Positions 29,435-42,620 are shown, counted from the first letter of the stretch. The stretch is DNA of 64,000 nt from Pandoraea oxalativorans (GCF_000972785.3 NZ_CP011253.3:1302001-1366000); one strand, 5' to 3'. Notes: generated from the sequence alone by a model not told the origin. Translations and numbers: made by a program.

Positions 29435-30142
29435 TCACTTCATCTGCACCGTGCCTGAGACCGTGACGGTGACTTGCGTCTTGCCGCCTTCGAGTTGCAT
29501 CGGCGGCGCCGCGTCGGCGCTGGCGCTCATGGCCATCGCCTTCATCGCGTACGGGCGCGGCATCGTCGGCGCGTTCGAACCGACCTGCACCTGACGGATC
29601 GTGTAGCCGCTGTAACCGAACGCCTTCACGTTGTTCTGCGCCTGATTGCGAAACGCCTGAATCGCCTGATTCGTCAGCTCGGCCTGCGTCTTCTCCTGCG
29701 CTTCACGCGAGAGCGAGAACGACACGCCGTCCATTTGCATCTGGTCCGAGATCTGGCTCGCGAGACGCGACGCCGCGCCGAAATCCTTCGACGTCATTTG
29801 CAGTTCCGTGCGACCGCGCCAGGCCGTGATTTTGCCGTCGCGGTTGGTCGTCGGATACAGCGAGACGTTACCGGTGTGCACGTCGACAGCGCTCTGGCTC
29901 TTGGCGACGGACATCGCCTTGTTCGCCTTTTGCGTGAGGTTGCGCGACACGGTGGCCGCGTCAGGACCTTGCTCCTGCGCGGACATGGTGATGTGCACGG
30001 TGTCCTGTTCGACTTCCTTCGTGGCGTTCGCTTCCAGACCCAGCACGCCGGAAACCTGACGCGTCGATTCGTCACCCGACTGGGCATACGCGGCGTTGGC
30101 GGCAGTCGCAATCAGAAGAGCGGCAGCGAGAGACTTGCGCAT
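29435..30142 (-). CDS. SIMPL-domain (DUF541) periplasmic protein
   Basis: 235 residues with signal peptide MRKSLAAALLIATAANAAYAQ. DUF541/SIMPL proteins are periplasmic and in some bacteria lower oxidative damage; the biochemical role is unknown. The VSGVLGLEANATKEVEQDTVHITMSA start of the domain and the repeated amphipathic pattern to residue about 180 are typical. Strongly separated from matB by a terminator. Confidence 0.88.
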   Translation of the reverse strand: MRKSLAAALLIATAANAAYAQSGDESTRQVSGVLGLEANATKEVEQDTVHITMSAQEQGPDAATVSRNLTQKANKAMSVAKSQSAVDVHTGNVSLYPTTNRDGKITAWRGRTELQMTSKDFGAASRLASQISDQMQMDGVSFSLSREAQEKTQAELTNQAIQAFRNQAQNNVKAFGYSGYTIRQVQVGSNAPTMPRPYAMKAMAMSASADAAPPMQLEGGKTQVTVTVSGTVQMK

Positions 30143-30302
30143 AGTGTTGTCCTTTTTTAAATATAAGTTCGCATCTTGGCGGCGAACGTTTGACCGGTTG
30201 ATGCCATATCGCTAGCGAGTGGGTACGCACTATGCGTGTGGCGGCAACGTTATACAGACGCTATCGCAACAATTTTGGTTCCCTTGGGATCCTTTTCCCA
30301 AA

Positions 30303-30773
<471 letters not shown>

Positions 30774-30886
30774 GAGGTGTCGGTGTTCGGTGTGGTGCGG
30801 TACGGTGGGCATTGTGAGCACATCGCGCACGAAGACGATGCATCTGTCACCGAATGTTTGCCGCACTGCGATATTGGGCCAATTCC

Positions 30887-30892
30887 TATACT
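30887..30892 (+). promoter_or_regulatory. Candidate -10 element for the ferritin-like gene
   Basis: TATACT with flanking AT-rich bases about 70 bases before ATG 30963. No convincing -35 box at 16-18 bases, so this is only a partial promoter call. Confidence 0.3.
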
Positions 30893-30962
30893 ATGCTTTT
30901 GTGACCTTTGCGTGACGTTTCATGTACATGTTCAACCGCCTATGCCGATAGGAGCGTGAGTC

Positions 30963-31751
30963 ATGGCAGCAGAGCCGTCTGTTCGTAGCAACGCGTTCAT
31001 CTTCTATTCCCTTGCCACGGTGTCGTTCATCGAGACCAGTGTCCCCGAGTTTGTCTCCACGCTCAACCAGATGTATGGCGACGACGACGAGATGCGCACG
31101 TGGCTGCAAGATACCTGGCTGCCCGAGGAAGTCGAGCACGGGCGACTTGCCAAAGACTATATCGCCCGTGTGTGGCCGGAGTTCGACTGGTCCCAGGCCT
31201 ATGAGGCGTTTCTCGCGCGCTACAAGCCACGCTGCGACGTGCAATACATGCGCCCGTCGCTGGCGCTCGAGGCGTTGTCGCGATGCGTCACCGAGACGCA
31301 GACGGCCATGATCTACCGCTGCCTCGAATCGTATATGCCGGTCGAGGAACTCAAGCAAATGATGCATAAGCTGAGCAGCGAGGAAGTTGGCCACTACCGC
31401 TATTTCCGCAAGACCTTCGACCGCTATAACGCGGTGGAGCAGCACGGGGTCATCAGCCGGTTGCGCACGATGGTGGCGCGTAGCGAACTCGTGCGCGACG
31501 AAGACATCGCGTTTGCCTTCGAGCCGCTCAACCGCTTCTGGCGCACGCCGCCGCCGTTCGAGACGATGACGTGGGATGCCTTCCTGGAAATGTCGGGGGA
31601 GGTCATGAAGCAGTACATGCCGGTGGAGGCCGCCACGCGCATGATGTTCAAGCCGTTGGAGACCGGATCGTGGTGGCGCGACCGTCCGGTCAAGGCGTTG
31701 ATGGCGTTCATGGTCAGGCGCCAATACCCGCAGTTGGGAAGCGAGGCCTGA
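30963..31751 (+). CDS. Ferritin-like (diiron-type) domain protein
   Basis: 262 residues from ATG with GGAGCGTGAG upstream. Four-helix ferritin-like pattern with two carboxylate motifs: EEVEHGRLAKDY (about residues 56-67) and SSEEVGHYRYFRKTF (about 138-152), each with E-x-x-H, plus Glu in VTETQTAMIYRCLESY between them. Such spacing suggests a diiron oxidase or desaturase relative, but I do not know a characterised member. A terminator follows at 31814. Confidence 0.75.
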   Translation: MAAEPSVRSNAFIFYSLATVSFIETSVPEFVSTLNQMYGDDDEMRTWLQDTWLPEEVEHGRLAKDYIARVWPEFDWSQAYEAFLARYKPRCDVQYMRPSLALEALSRCVTETQTAMIYRCLESYMPVEELKQMMHKLSSEEVGHYRYFRKTFDRYNAVEQHGVISRLRTMVARSELVRDEDIAFAFEPLNRFWRTPPPFETMTWDAFLEMSGEVMKQYMPVEAATRMMFKPLETGSWWRDRPVKALMAFMVRRQYPQLGSEA

Positions 31752-31813
31752 GCTCGGAGGCACGCCGGCGCGCAGCGCATCCTTCGATCCGGCCGTCCGA
31801 TCCTTTGCGACAG

Positions 31814-31848
31814 ACGAAAAAAACCCCGCCGAGGCGGGGTTTTTTCGT
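31814..31848. terminator. Bidirectional terminator between ferritin-like gene and ompA
   Basis: CCCCGCC-GA-GGCGGGG stem flanked by seven A and six T bases, the strongest terminator in the window. It serves both convergent genes. Confidence 0.95.
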
Positions 31849-31863
31849 TGCCGGTAGAGCGTA

Positions 31864-32532
31864 TTACTTGCTCGTGCCGACGACTTCGACTTCCACGCGA
31901 CGATCCGGTGCGAGGCAAGCCTTGAGCTTGGCGTTAACCGGGCCCTTGCAATCCGTCGTAACCGGGTTACGCTTGCCCTTGCCTTCCGTGTACACGCGGT
32001 TGGCTTCGACGCCCTTGCTGACCAGGTAAGCCTTCACAGCTTGAGCACGGCGCAGCGACAGACGGTCGTTGTACTTGTCCGAACCGATGCGGTCCGTGTA
32101 GCCCGTAGCAACCACGACTTCCAGATTCAGCGCCTGAACCTTGCCAGCCAGGTCGTCCAGCTTCTGCTTGCCGGCCGGCTTCAGGACAGCCTTGTCGAAG
32201 TCGAACAGTGCGTCAGCCTGGTACGTGACCTTTTGCGAAACCGGAGCGACCGGAGCGACCGGGGTCGGTGCCGGAGCTGCGACTTGAGCGATGATCGAAC
32301 CGTCGCACTTGGCGTTGGCCGTAGCCGGGGTCCAATACGCATCGCGCCAGCACAGTTCGTCCGAGCCGTTCTTCCAAACCCACTCGCCGCTGCCGTTCAC
32401 CCAGTTGTCGTTGACGGCTTGCTTCGAGGCCGCGATCGGGCCCGGAGCGGTCTGGACGTAATTTTGGGCCATAGCCGAAGCAGCCATCACTGCGGTAGCT
32501 GCAACGATCGCGAGCTTAGCGAATTTATTCAT
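31864..32532 (-). CDS. ompA: OmpA-family outer membrane protein
   Basis: 222 residues with signal peptide MNKFAKLAIVAATAVMAASAMA. A short unique N-terminal region with WVNGSGEWVWKNGSDELCWRDAYWTP precedes a peptidoglycan-binding OmpA domain from about residue 105, containing GYTDRIGSDKYNDRLSLRRAQAVKAYL. It lacks the eight-stranded barrel of E. coli OmpA, as is usual for beta-proteobacterial homologues. Three Cys lie near the C-terminus. A -10-like TATACT lies upstream at 32610-32615 on the same strand. The gene is divergent from gyrA. Confidence 0.9.
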   Translation of the reverse strand: MNKFAKLAIVAATAVMAASAMAQNYVQTAPGPIAASKQAVNDNWVNGSGEWVWKNGSDELCWRDAYWTPATANAKCDGSIIAQVAAPAPTPVAPVAPVSQKVTYQADALFDFDKAVLKPAGKQKLDDLAGKVQALNLEVVVATGYTDRIGSDKYNDRLSLRRAQAVKAYLVSKGVEANRVYTEGKGKRNPVTTDCKGPVNAKLKACLAPDRRVEVEVVGTSK

Positions 32533-32943
32533 ATTTCTCCTCTCGAAATGAGATTACCGCAGGTTTACTGCGAGCCTAGACGACAGAACCAAAGTCTTAC
32601 ATCGCTCGAAGTATAACATCGGCAAATGCGCGAAAGCATGGCCCATGCACTTCGAATAATGTCTAACTTATGCCACGGCATTTTGCCATAGCGATTCGGG
32701 CGCTCGCGAGAAAAACCCCAGCTTTGCCGCCCGTCGTGGCGCAGTTGTGGTTTGAGCGCAACACCTTTTGAGGCCCCTCGCCAACCGTTTCATTTCTTTC
32801 CCGTGTTTGACGTTTTGGCATGCCAGACGTCTCTTGTGCATCGCATCACGCTCGTTTCGGATGCCTATGACGGGCATGTTAGAATCGCACGATCATATCG
32901 CCGGCAGCCGCCTATCGCGATTAGGGCTTGATAGACACGGATA
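32533..32943. other. Divergent intergenic region of ompA and gyrA
   Basis: 411 bases with no gene I can support; a 69-codon frame on the minus strand (32668-32877) has no ribosome site or recognisable content. It contains the ompA promoter region (TATACT at 32610-32615 on the minus strand) and, nearer gyrA, a TAGAAT -10-like element around 32879-32885 on the plus strand. Confidence 0.5.
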
Positions 32944-35565
<2,622 letters not shown>

Positions 35566-35706
35566 TACCGGCGTAACTCGATGTAATCTAGGGGTGCATT
35601 GCCCCGAAAAGTCAGTAGAATCTGGCCCGATGCAGTGAAGTGCCCAGGCGAGGATGCATCTATTTATCGTCAGCGAAGGCCGACGAACTTTGGAGTGACT
35701 ATTACT

Positions 35707-36294
35707 ATGCAACACAACGTCAAGAAGTGGATGTGGCTGCTGCTCGCAGCACCGGCAATGGCAATGGCTCAGCAGAGCGCTCCGCTTGACGCGGACAAGA
35801 AGGCAGCGATCAAGGAACTGCTGGACGCCATCGACTCGAATAAGCTCGTGACGGCTATCGGCGAAGGCGCCCAAGCGCAAGCCAAGCAATTGGCACCGCA
35901 AGTGCTCGAGCGCCAACTGGTCGAGAACAAGACGTTGTCCGATGCTCAGAAGCAAGCGATCGTGCCCACCCTGCAACAGAATTCGGTGCAGAAGCTGGTC
36001 GACGGCGCAGGCAAGGTGTTCACGTCCGACCAATTCAAGAACGACGCTGTGCAAGCTCAATACGCTGCATACGGCAAGAACTACTCGACGGAAGAAATCA
36101 AGGGTCTGACCGCTTTCTACAAGAGCGCCGTCGGCCAGAAGTACATCAAGGTGCAGGATCAGGTCGGCCAGGAAGTCGTTGGCGGTCTGATGCAGAAGTA
36201 CATGCCGCAATCGATCGACGCGACGAGCAAGCAAGCTGACGCCGAAATCGCTGCGGCCGCCAAGTCGGCACCGAAGGCTCCGGCCAAGAAGTAA
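35707..36294 (+). CDS. DUF2059 periplasmic protein
   Basis: 195 residues from ATG 35707 (MQHNVKKWMWLLLAAPAMAMAQ), a clear signal peptide; the frame extending upstream to 35599 lacks one. The DUF2059 region with KNYSTEEIKGLTAFYKSAVGQKYI near residue 120 matches the family. It ends in an Ala/Lys-Pro tail. Located between gyrA and serC in this group; function unknown. Confidence 0.85.
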   Translation: MQHNVKKWMWLLLAAPAMAMAQQSAPLDADKKAAIKELLDAIDSNKLVTAIGEGAQAQAKQLAPQVLERQLVENKTLSDAQKQAIVPTLQQNSVQKLVDGAGKVFTSDQFKNDAVQAQYAAYGKNYSTEEIKGLTAFYKSAVGQKYIKVQDQVGQEVVGGLMQKYMPQSIDATSKQADAEIAAAAKSAPKAPAKK

Positions 36295-36326
36295 ATTTCG
36301 GCGAGTCCCCTCGGGGATTGCCGGAT

Positions 36327-36362
36327 AATGGCCGTTTGCGAGAGATCGCAAACGGCCATTTT
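36327..36362. terminator. Strong 15-base hairpin terminator
   Basis: AATGGCCGTTTGCGA-GAGA-TCGCAAACGGCCATT, a perfect stem with a four-base loop, followed by TTGCGTTT. Terminates the DUF2059 transcript 33 bases after its stop. Confidence 0.85.
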
Positions 36363-36566
36363 GCGTTTAGGGGATTCATCCCCCCCGAAGCGGGGCTGGC
36401 GTCAGATCGGATCATTCCGAGAAGCGATCGGTCGGCGTCTGAATTAAGGCGGGTGCCCGCACCTGATGCCTAACTGGCGGTATAGTGAGTCTTTGCCGCA
36501 GCCGCTACATGAATCATCGGATATATCGCGAGATATCACGGGGCATCGCGCGAATCCAGCCAAGAT

Positions 36567-36617
36567 GTGAAACGCAAGCCGCACGGGTCGAGTTCCGCCG
36601 GCTTGCGTTTCACTTTT
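36567..36617 (+). promoter_or_regulatory. Leader hairpin just before serC (attenuator-like)
   Basis: A perfect 15-base inverted repeat, GTGAAACGCAAGCCG and its complement, with a 17-base loop, ends in TTTT 17 bases before the serC ATG. Between the terminator at 36362 and this hairpin, 36363-36566 holds no gene; a -10-like TATAGT lies at 36481-36486. The hairpin has the form of an intrinsic terminator in a serC leader, or could act through ribosome access. Confidence 0.6.
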
Positions 36618-36634
36618 ACTGCAGTAAATCCAAT

Positions 36635-37747
36635 ATGACGCGCGCTTTCAATTTTTCCGCCGGCCCGGCTGCGTTGCCGGCCGAGGTCCTCACCCAGGCG
36701 GCCGAGGAGATGCTCGAATGGCACGGTTCCGGTATGGGCGTGATGGAGATGAGCCATCGCGGTCGCGAGTTCATGAGCATTCTGGCGCAGGCGCAAGCCG
36801 ATCTGCGCGAACTGCTGGCAGTCCCGGACAATTACCGCGTCCTGTTCATGCAGGGCGGCGCGCTTGCCGAGAACGCCATCATCCCGATGAATCTGCTGGG
36901 CGGTGCGCGTGCCAATGAGCGCCGCACGGCCGATTACGTGGTGACCGGTTCGTGGTCCGTCAAATCTGAGAAGGAAGCGCGCAAGTATTGCGACGTCAAC
37001 ATTGCCGCGAGTACCGAGGCCGAGAAGTTCACGCGCTTGCCGAAAGTCGACGAATGGAAGCTGTCGAAGGATCCGGCGTACGTGCACATTTGCACGAATG
37101 AGACCATTCACGGCGTGGAGTATTTCTGGACGCCCGATCTGGCGGCGGCCGGCTTGCCGGACGTGCCGTTGGTGGCCGACGTTTCCTCGCATATTCTTTC
37201 GCGTCCGATGGACGTGTCGAAGTTTGGTGTGATGTACGGCGGCGCACAGAAGAATATCGGCCCGTCGGGGCTGACGGTCGTCATCGTTCGTGACGATCTG
37301 CTGGGCCGCGCGCTGCCGTTCACGCCGAGCGCTTTCGACTGGAAGATCGTGGCCGAGAACGATTCGATGTTCAACACCCCTCCGACGTACGCGATCTATA
37401 TCGCCGGTCTGGTGTTCCAGTGGCTCAAGCGGCAGGGCGGTCTGGCGGCAATGGAGGCAGCGAACAAGGCGAAGGCCGATCTGCTGTACGGCTATCTCGA
37501 CGGCAGTGGCTTTTATCGCACGTCGGTCGCGCCGGATTGCCGCTCGCGCATGAACGTGCCGTTCTTCCTGAACGACGACGCATTGAACGAAACTTTCCTG
37601 GCCGGCGCTCGCGAGCGCGGCCTGCTGCAACTCAAGGGCCACAAGTCCGTGGGAGGCATGCGCGCCTCGATCTACAACGCAATGCCGCTTGCCGGCGTCG
37701 AGGCACTGGTCGACTATCTGCGCGAATTCGAGCGCAGCCACGGCTGA
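36635..37747 (+). CDS. serC: Phosphoserine aminotransferase
   Basis: 370 residues. Pyridoxal-phosphate enzyme of serine and pyridoxine synthesis. [14 protein letters not shown] opens the protein and the PLP-binding Lys is residue 206 in [11 protein letters not shown]. The ATG lacks a strong ribosome site and lies 17 bases after the leader hairpin. First gene of serC-pheA-tyrA-aroA. Confidence 0.96.
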   Translation: MTRAFNFSAGPAALPAEVLTQAAEEMLEWHGSGMGVMEMSHRGREFMSILAQAQADLRELLAVPDNYRVLFMQGGALAENAIIPMNLLGGARANERRTADYVVTGSWSVKSEKEARKYCDVNIAASTEAEKFTRLPKVDEWKLSKDPAYVHICTNETIHGVEYFWTPDLAAAGLPDVPLVADVSSHILSRPMDVSKFGVMYGGAQKNIGPSGLTVVIVRDDLLGRALPFTPSAFDWKIVAENDSMFNTPPTYAIYIAGLVFQWLKRQGGLAAMEAANKAKADLLYGYLDGSGFYRTSVAPDCRSRMNVPFFLNDDALNETFLAGARERGLLQLKGHKSVGGMRASIYNAMPLAGVEALVDYLREFERSHG

Positions 37748-37819
37748 CGAGGGCACATCGCCAGTGCGACGCGTGTTCCTCAACTTGATTGAGAACGTCG
37801 TGCTGGGAGTTGCCTGACC

Positions 37820-38932
37820 ATGTCACATAGCAAGAAGACAATAGGCTCCATGGAAGACGATCTGAACGCATCGCTGCGCCCCTTGCGCGAGAAAATCGAT
37901 GCTATCGACGCGCAGCTGCTCAAGCTGTTGAATCAACGTGCGGCCGTCGCCCTCGAAGTGGGTGAGGTCAAAAAGCGCTTCGGCGCGGCGGTGTTCCGCC
38001 CCGAGCGCGAACTGCAGGTGATTTCGCGTCTGCAGCAAGCCAACGACGGCCCGCTTTACGGCGACAATCTCGCGTCTATCTGGCGCGAGATCATATCGGC
38101 CAGCCGCGCGCTGGAGAAGGTGATGACCGTGGCATATCTCGGCCCGGCGGGAACCTACAGTGAGCAAGCGGCCTTGTCCTATTTCGGTCAGAGCGTGAAG
38201 GGCCTGCCGTGCCCGTCGCTCGACGAAGTATTCCGCGCCGTCGAAGCGGGCAGTGCCGATTTCGGTGTCGTGCCCGTCGAGAACTCGACCGAAGGCGTGG
38301 TGTCGCGCACGCTGGACCTGTTGCTGCAAAGCCCGCTCACCATCGGTGGCGAAGTGGCGCTGCCGATTCATCACAACCTGATGTCGCGCACCGGCACGCT
38401 CGACGGCGTGACACGTATCTGCTCGCATGCGCAGTCGCTGGCGCAATGTCAGCATTGGCTCACGGCACACTTTCCGCAGCTTGAGCGTCAGGCCGTGTCG
38501 AGCAATGCCGAAGCCGCCCGCATGGCGGCAGCCGACCCGTCCATTGCGGCGATTGCCGGTGAGTCGGCGGCGACGCAGTACGGACTTCAAATCGCTTTCT
38601 CGCACGTGCAGGACGACCCGCATAATCGCACGCGCTTCGTCGTCGTCGGTACGCAGGACCCTGCACCGAGCGGTCGCGATCAGACGTCGCTGATTCTCTC
38701 CGTGCCGAACCGCGCCGGCGCGGTGGTGGCGTTGCTCGAACCGCTGGCGAACAACGGCGTGTCGATGACGCGTTTTGAATCGCGTCCCGCGAAGAGTGGT
38801 ACGTGGGAGTATTACTTCTACGTCGACTTCGAGGGGCATCGCGACGACGAAAATGTCGCGAAGGCGCTCGAGGCGCTTCGCCAGAATGCGGCTTACTGCA
38901 AGGTGCTCGGGTCGTACCCGCGTTCCGCGTGA
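37820..38932 (+). CDS. pheA: Bifunctional chorismate mutase/prephenate dehydratase
   Basis: 370 residues. AroQ-type mutase at about residues 14-95 (LREKIDAIDAQLLKLLNQRA), dehydratase domain from about 105 (VAYLGPAGTYSEQAA; VPVENSTEGVV), and a C-terminal ACT domain whose ESRPAKSGTWEYYFY motif binds phenylalanine for feedback control. ATG 37820 has GGGAG ten bases upstream; ATG 37850 is an alternative with a weaker site. In Burkholderia and Ralstonia I recall a hisC between this gene and tyrA; here the gap is only 17 bases. Confidence 0.95.
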   Translation: MSHSKKTIGSMEDDLNASLRPLREKIDAIDAQLLKLLNQRAAVALEVGEVKKRFGAAVFRPERELQVISRLQQANDGPLYGDNLASIWREIISASRALEKVMTVAYLGPAGTYSEQAALSYFGQSVKGLPCPSLDEVFRAVEAGSADFGVVPVENSTEGVVSRTLDLLLQSPLTIGGEVALPIHHNLMSRTGTLDGVTRICSHAQSLAQCQHWLTAHFPQLERQAVSSNAEAARMAAADPSIAAIAGESAATQYGLQIAFSHVQDDPHNRTRFVVVGTQDPAPSGRDQTSLILSVPNRAGAVVALLEPLANNGVSMTRFESRPAKSGTWEYYFYVDFEGHRDDENVAKALEALRQNAAYCKVLGSYPRSA

Positions 38933-38949
38933 ACGACAGGCCGCCCACC

Positions 38950-39822
38950 ATGCCTCTTAATAAACTCGTTATCTGCGGCGTCGGACTGATCGGCGGTTCG
39001 CTGGCACGTGCGCTCAAAGCGGCGGGCGCGGTGAACGAAGTCGTGGGTGTCGGCCGGACCGAAGCCTCGCTCGCCCGCGCGTGCGAACTCGGTGTGATCG
39101 ATCGGGCCGCAACGTCGATGGCGGACGCGGTTTCGGGGGCGGACGTCGTGCTGCTCGCCGCACCCGTTGCGCAGACGCCGGCGCTGCTGGCGGCCATTCG
39201 CCCGCATCTGAGTGGTGAGACGATCGTGACCGATGCTGGCAGCACCAAGACGGACGCCGTCGCCGCCGCGCACGAAGCGTTGGGCGATGCGGCCTGGCGT
39301 TTCGTGCCCGGGCACCCGATTGCCGGGGCCGAGCTGTCCGGCGTCGACGCCGCAAAGGTCGATCTCTACCGCGACCGTCGCGTCGTGTTGTGCCCGCAAC
39401 CGGCCAATCGTGCCGACGATGTTGCACGCGTACGGGCAATGTGGGAAGCGACCGGTGCGCGCGTCTCGGAGATGACCGAGCGACAGCACGATCACGTGTT
39501 CGCGTCGGTCAGCCACTTGCCGCACGTGCTGTCGTACGCGTTGATCGCGCAGATCCTCGACGCTCCGGATGCTGCGCTAAAGTTCGGATTCGCTGGCGGT
39601 GGTTTTCGGGATTTCACGCGTATTGCGGCGTCGAACCCGGAGATGTGGCGCGACATCTGTGTCGCCAACCGCGACGCACTGCTCGCCGAGCTGGACGGCT
39701 ATCTCGCCACCCTCGGCTCACTGCGTCAATTGATCGATGCCGGCGACGGTGCCGGTCTCGAGGCTGTGTTCGCTCGCACCAGTCAGGCGCGAACGGATTG
39801 GGCCAAGCAACAGGAAAAGTAA
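38950..39822 (+). CDS. tyrA: Prephenate dehydrogenase
   Basis: 290 residues from ATG 38950. NAD-binding Rossmann start [18 protein letters not shown]; conserved GSTKTDAV and [11 protein letters not shown] loops in the substrate site. Makes hydroxyphenylpyruvate for tyrosine. Its TAA overlaps the aroA ATG by one base (TAATG), so the two are coupled. Confidence 0.95.
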   Translation: MPLNKLVICGVGLIGGSLARALKAAGAVNEVVGVGRTEASLARACELGVIDRAATSMADAVSGADVVLLAAPVAQTPALLAAIRPHLSGETIVTDAGSTKTDAVAAAHEALGDAAWRFVPGHPIAGAELSGVDAAKVDLYRDRRVVLCPQPANRADDVARVRAMWEATGARVSEMTERQHDHVFASVSHLPHVLSYALIAQILDAPDAALKFGFAGGGFRDFTRIAASNPEMWRDICVANRDALLAELDGYLATLGSLRQLIDAGDGAGLEAVFARTSQARTDWAKQQEK

Positions 39823-41144
39823 TGGAAAGGCTCGATCTCGGCCCTTACGGCCACGCCGAAGGCACGCTTCGTCTGCCCGGCTCGAAAAGTATCTCGAACC
39901 GCGTACTGCTGCTCGCGGCGCTCTCGCGCGGTACGACGCACGTGCGTGAGCTGCTGGCGTCGGACGACACGCAGGTCATGCTTGATGCGCTGGCCGCACT
40001 GGGTGTGAAGTGGACGCAGGTCGGCGACTCGCGCGATTTCATCGTCGAGGGATGCGGCGGTGTGTTCCCGGTGAAGGCTGCAAAGCTCTTCATGGGGAAT
40101 GCGGGCACCGCGATTCGTCCGCTGACGGCAGCGTTGTCGCTGAGTCGCGGCGACTACGAGGTCTCGGGTGTGGCGCGGATGCACGAGCGTCCCATTGGCG
40201 ATCTGGTGGACGGGTTGCGTCAGCTTGGCGCGCAGATCGATTACCTGGGCAATGCCGGGTACCCGCCGTTGCATATCAAGCCGGCTGAGGTGGTCGCGCC
40301 TGCCGCCCCGATTCGTGTGCGCGGCGATGTGTCCAGTCAGTTCCTGACGGCGCTGTTGCTGACGTTGCCGCTGTTGCCGTCCACGACGGGTGAGATCGTT
40401 GTGGAGGTCGAGGGCGAGCTGATTTCGAAACCGTACATCGACATCACGTTGCGCCTGCTGCGTCGATTCGGGATCGACGTGCGTCAGGACGGCTGGTCGC
40501 GATTCACGCTGCCTGCTGCGGATGCCGATGGTGCAAAGTACCGCAGTCCGGGCGAGGTGCGTGTTGAGGGCGACGCATCGTCGGCGTCGTACTTCCTCGC
40601 GGCGGGTGCTATCGGGGGTGGGCCGTTGCGTGTCGAAGGTGTGGGGCGCGACAGCATGCAGGGCGACGTGCGTTTCGTCGACGCACTGGCGGCAATGGGC
40701 GCGCGCGTCACGATGTTCGACGACGCCATTGAGGTGCACGGCATCGACACGCCCTCGGGGAAGCTGCGTGCCGTGGACATGGACTTCAACCACATTCCCG
40801 ATGCCGCCATGACGATTGCCGTCGCGGCCCTGTTCGCGGACGGTACGACGACGCTGCGCAATGTGGCGAGTTGGCGAGTGAAGGAAACGGACCGACTGGC
40901 GGCGATGGCGATCGAGCTTCGCAAAGTCGGTGCGACGGTGGAAGAGGGGGCCGATTATCTGCGGGTGACGCCGCCGGCTACGCTCACTGCCAATGCCGCT
41001 ATCGACACCTATGACGACCACCGTATGGCGATGTGCTTCTCGCTCGTGAGTCTGGGCGGCGTGCCGGTCACCATCAACGATCCAAAATGCGTCGCCAAGA
41101 CATTTCCGACGTACTTCGCGGAGTTCGCACGCGTCGCGTCATGA
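39822..41144 (+). CDS. aroA: 3-Phosphoshikimate 1-carboxyvinyltransferase (EPSP synthase)
   Basis: 440 residues with AGGAAAAG before the ATG. Penultimate shikimate-pathway enzyme and the glyphosate target. [18 protein letters not shown] carries the substrate-binding Lys-Ser, and [16 protein letters not shown] and the ending [11 protein letters not shown] are typical. The second motif has Ala where many class I enzymes have it (GNAGTA), so it looks glyphosate-sensitive. Here the conserved run normally continues to cmk, but a reversed mntH intervenes. Confidence 0.97.
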   Translation: MERLDLGPYGHAEGTLRLPGSKSISNRVLLLAALSRGTTHVRELLASDDTQVMLDALAALGVKWTQVGDSRDFIVEGCGGVFPVKAAKLFMGNAGTAIRPLTAALSLSRGDYEVSGVARMHERPIGDLVDGLRQLGAQIDYLGNAGYPPLHIKPAEVVAPAAPIRVRGDVSSQFLTALLLTLPLLPSTTGEIVVEVEGELISKPYIDITLRLLRRFGIDVRQDGWSRFTLPAADADGAKYRSPGEVRVEGDASSASYFLAAGAIGGGPLRVEGVGRDSMQGDVRFVDALAAMGARVTMFDDAIEVHGIDTPSGKLRAVDMDFNHIPDAAMTIAVAALFADGTTTLRNVASWRVKETDRLAAMAIELRKVGATVEEGADYLRVTPPATLTANAAIDTYDDHRMAMCFSLVSLGGVPVTINDPKCVAKTFPTYFAEFARVAS

Positions 41145-41254
41145 CGGCCGGATGGGGTATCAACGATTGTCGCGGATCGAATCTTCGCTGAGGCGTGATG
41201 GCTTCGGCGAAGTCCGTTTTATTCGTGCCCTTGTCGGTGCCCTTATCCGGGCTC

Positions 41255-42580
41255 TTATCCTCGTCCGCTCAAGGTCTGCCAGAGCAATACGCCATTGAGC
41301 GCAACGATCGCGCCAGCGATCAGCCATGCAGTCGCAAGTAGCACCCCGCGCACTCGCCATTGCCCCATGAGCTTCGCGTCACCGGCAAACCGTACCAGCG
41401 GGATCACGGCGAACGGCAATTGCAGACTCAGAACGACCTGACTGAAGATCAGCGAGTTCGTCGTCTGCGCTTCTCCACCGTGGCCAACGATCAGCAGGGC
41501 AGGCACAAGCGCCAGCGCGCGCGTGATGAGCGCGCGTTGCCAGGGCTTCATGCGCAGGTTAAGAAAGCCCTCCATCGTGACCTGACCGGCGAGCGTCGCC
41601 GTTACGGTCGAATTCAGGCCGCAGGCGAGCAATGCGACCGCGAACATCACGCCGGCCCATTGGTTGCCGAGCAGCGGCGCGAGCAACTTGTGTGCATCGC
41701 CAAGTGACTCCACCGACGTGTTCCCACTCGCATGAAAGACAGCCGCGGCCAGGATCAGCAGCGCGGCGTTGATCACGAACGCGAAACCGAGCGAGAGTGT
41801 GGTGTCCCATTGGGTCGTCCGTAGCGCACGCTGCATGGCCGCAGGCGTGCGTTCGGGCATCGTCTCGCCTCGCATGCGAAGCAGCGCCGAGTGCAGATAG
41901 AGGTTGTGGGGCATGACGGTCGCGCCGAGAATGCCGGTGGCGAGCCAGAGCATGCCCGCCTGCGCCACGATTTCGCTGCGCGGACGCAAACCGGCGGCGG
42001 CTGCGCCCCAGTCGGGATTGGCGAGCGCCAGTTGCGCAGCGAAACATCCCGCCGTCAGCAGGATCAATGCGGCGACAGCACCTTCGAGGCGTCGCTGCCC
42101 AAAGCCTTGCAACCCCAGCATCGCGAACGCGAGAGCCCCTGCGAGCACTACGCCCACGGGTAACGACAGACCGAACAGCAGTTGCAACGCCACCGCGCTG
42201 CCGATGATCTCGGCAAGATCGCAGGCAATGATGGCGATCTCGCAAAGCCCCCATAACGCCAGCGAGGTGCGACGGCTATACTGGCTACGTGAGAGTTGCG
42301 CAAGGTCGCGTCCGGTCACCAGACCCACGCGCGCGGCCAACCACTGCAACAACAATGCCATGACGCTCGAGAGCAAGACGACGCTCAGTAGCGTGTAGCC
42401 ATAGCGGGCGCCACCGGCGATGGCCGTGGCCCAGTTGCCCGGATCCATATAGCCGACGGCGATCAGCGTTCCCGCCCCGGCAAACCCCATCCATCGCTGC
42501 GCGCGACGCGGCGTACGGTTTTGCTGATCGGGTGGCGGCACCCATTCGGGGCCAGCTAAGGGATAATCGCGGCTTTGCAT
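41255..42580 (-). CDS. mntH: Nramp-family manganese/divalent metal transporter
   Basis: 441 residues, about eleven membrane helices. Nramp ion-binding motifs are intact: DPGNW at residues 46-50 in helix 1 and MPHNLYLHS at 223-231 in helix 6. Imports Mn(II) and possibly Fe(II) with protons. It is on the strand opposite to the surrounding supraoperon and sits between aroA and cmk. A 25-base Fur-like palindrome lies 41 bases upstream of its ATG, implying metal-dependent repression. Confidence 0.94.
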   Translation of the reverse strand: MQSRDYPLAGPEWVPPPDQQNRTPRRAQRWMGFAGAGTLIAVGYMDPGNWATAIAGGARYGYTLLSVVLLSSVMALLLQWLAARVGLVTGRDLAQLSRSQYSRRTSLALWGLCEIAIIACDLAEIIGSAVALQLLFGLSLPVGVVLAGALAFAMLGLQGFGQRRLEGAVAALILLTAGCFAAQLALANPDWGAAAAGLRPRSEIVAQAGMLWLATGILGATVMPHNLYLHSALLRMRGETMPERTPAAMQRALRTTQWDTTLSLGFAFVINAALLILAAAVFHASGNTSVESLGDAHKLLAPLLGNQWAGVMFAVALLACGLNSTVTATLAGQVTMEGFLNLRMKPWQRALITRALALVPALLIVGHGGEAQTTNSLIFSQVVLSLQLPFAVIPLVRFAGDAKLMGQWRVRGVLLATAWLIAGAIVALNGVLLWQTLSGRG

Positions 42581-42620
42581 GGCAGTGACATCTTCCGGCG
42601 GCGCCTAACAGCGCCTACAT

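Noticed and set aside
32668..32877. 69-codon minus-strand frame between ompA and gyrA
   Set aside because: No ribosome site or recognisable content; lies in a promoter region.
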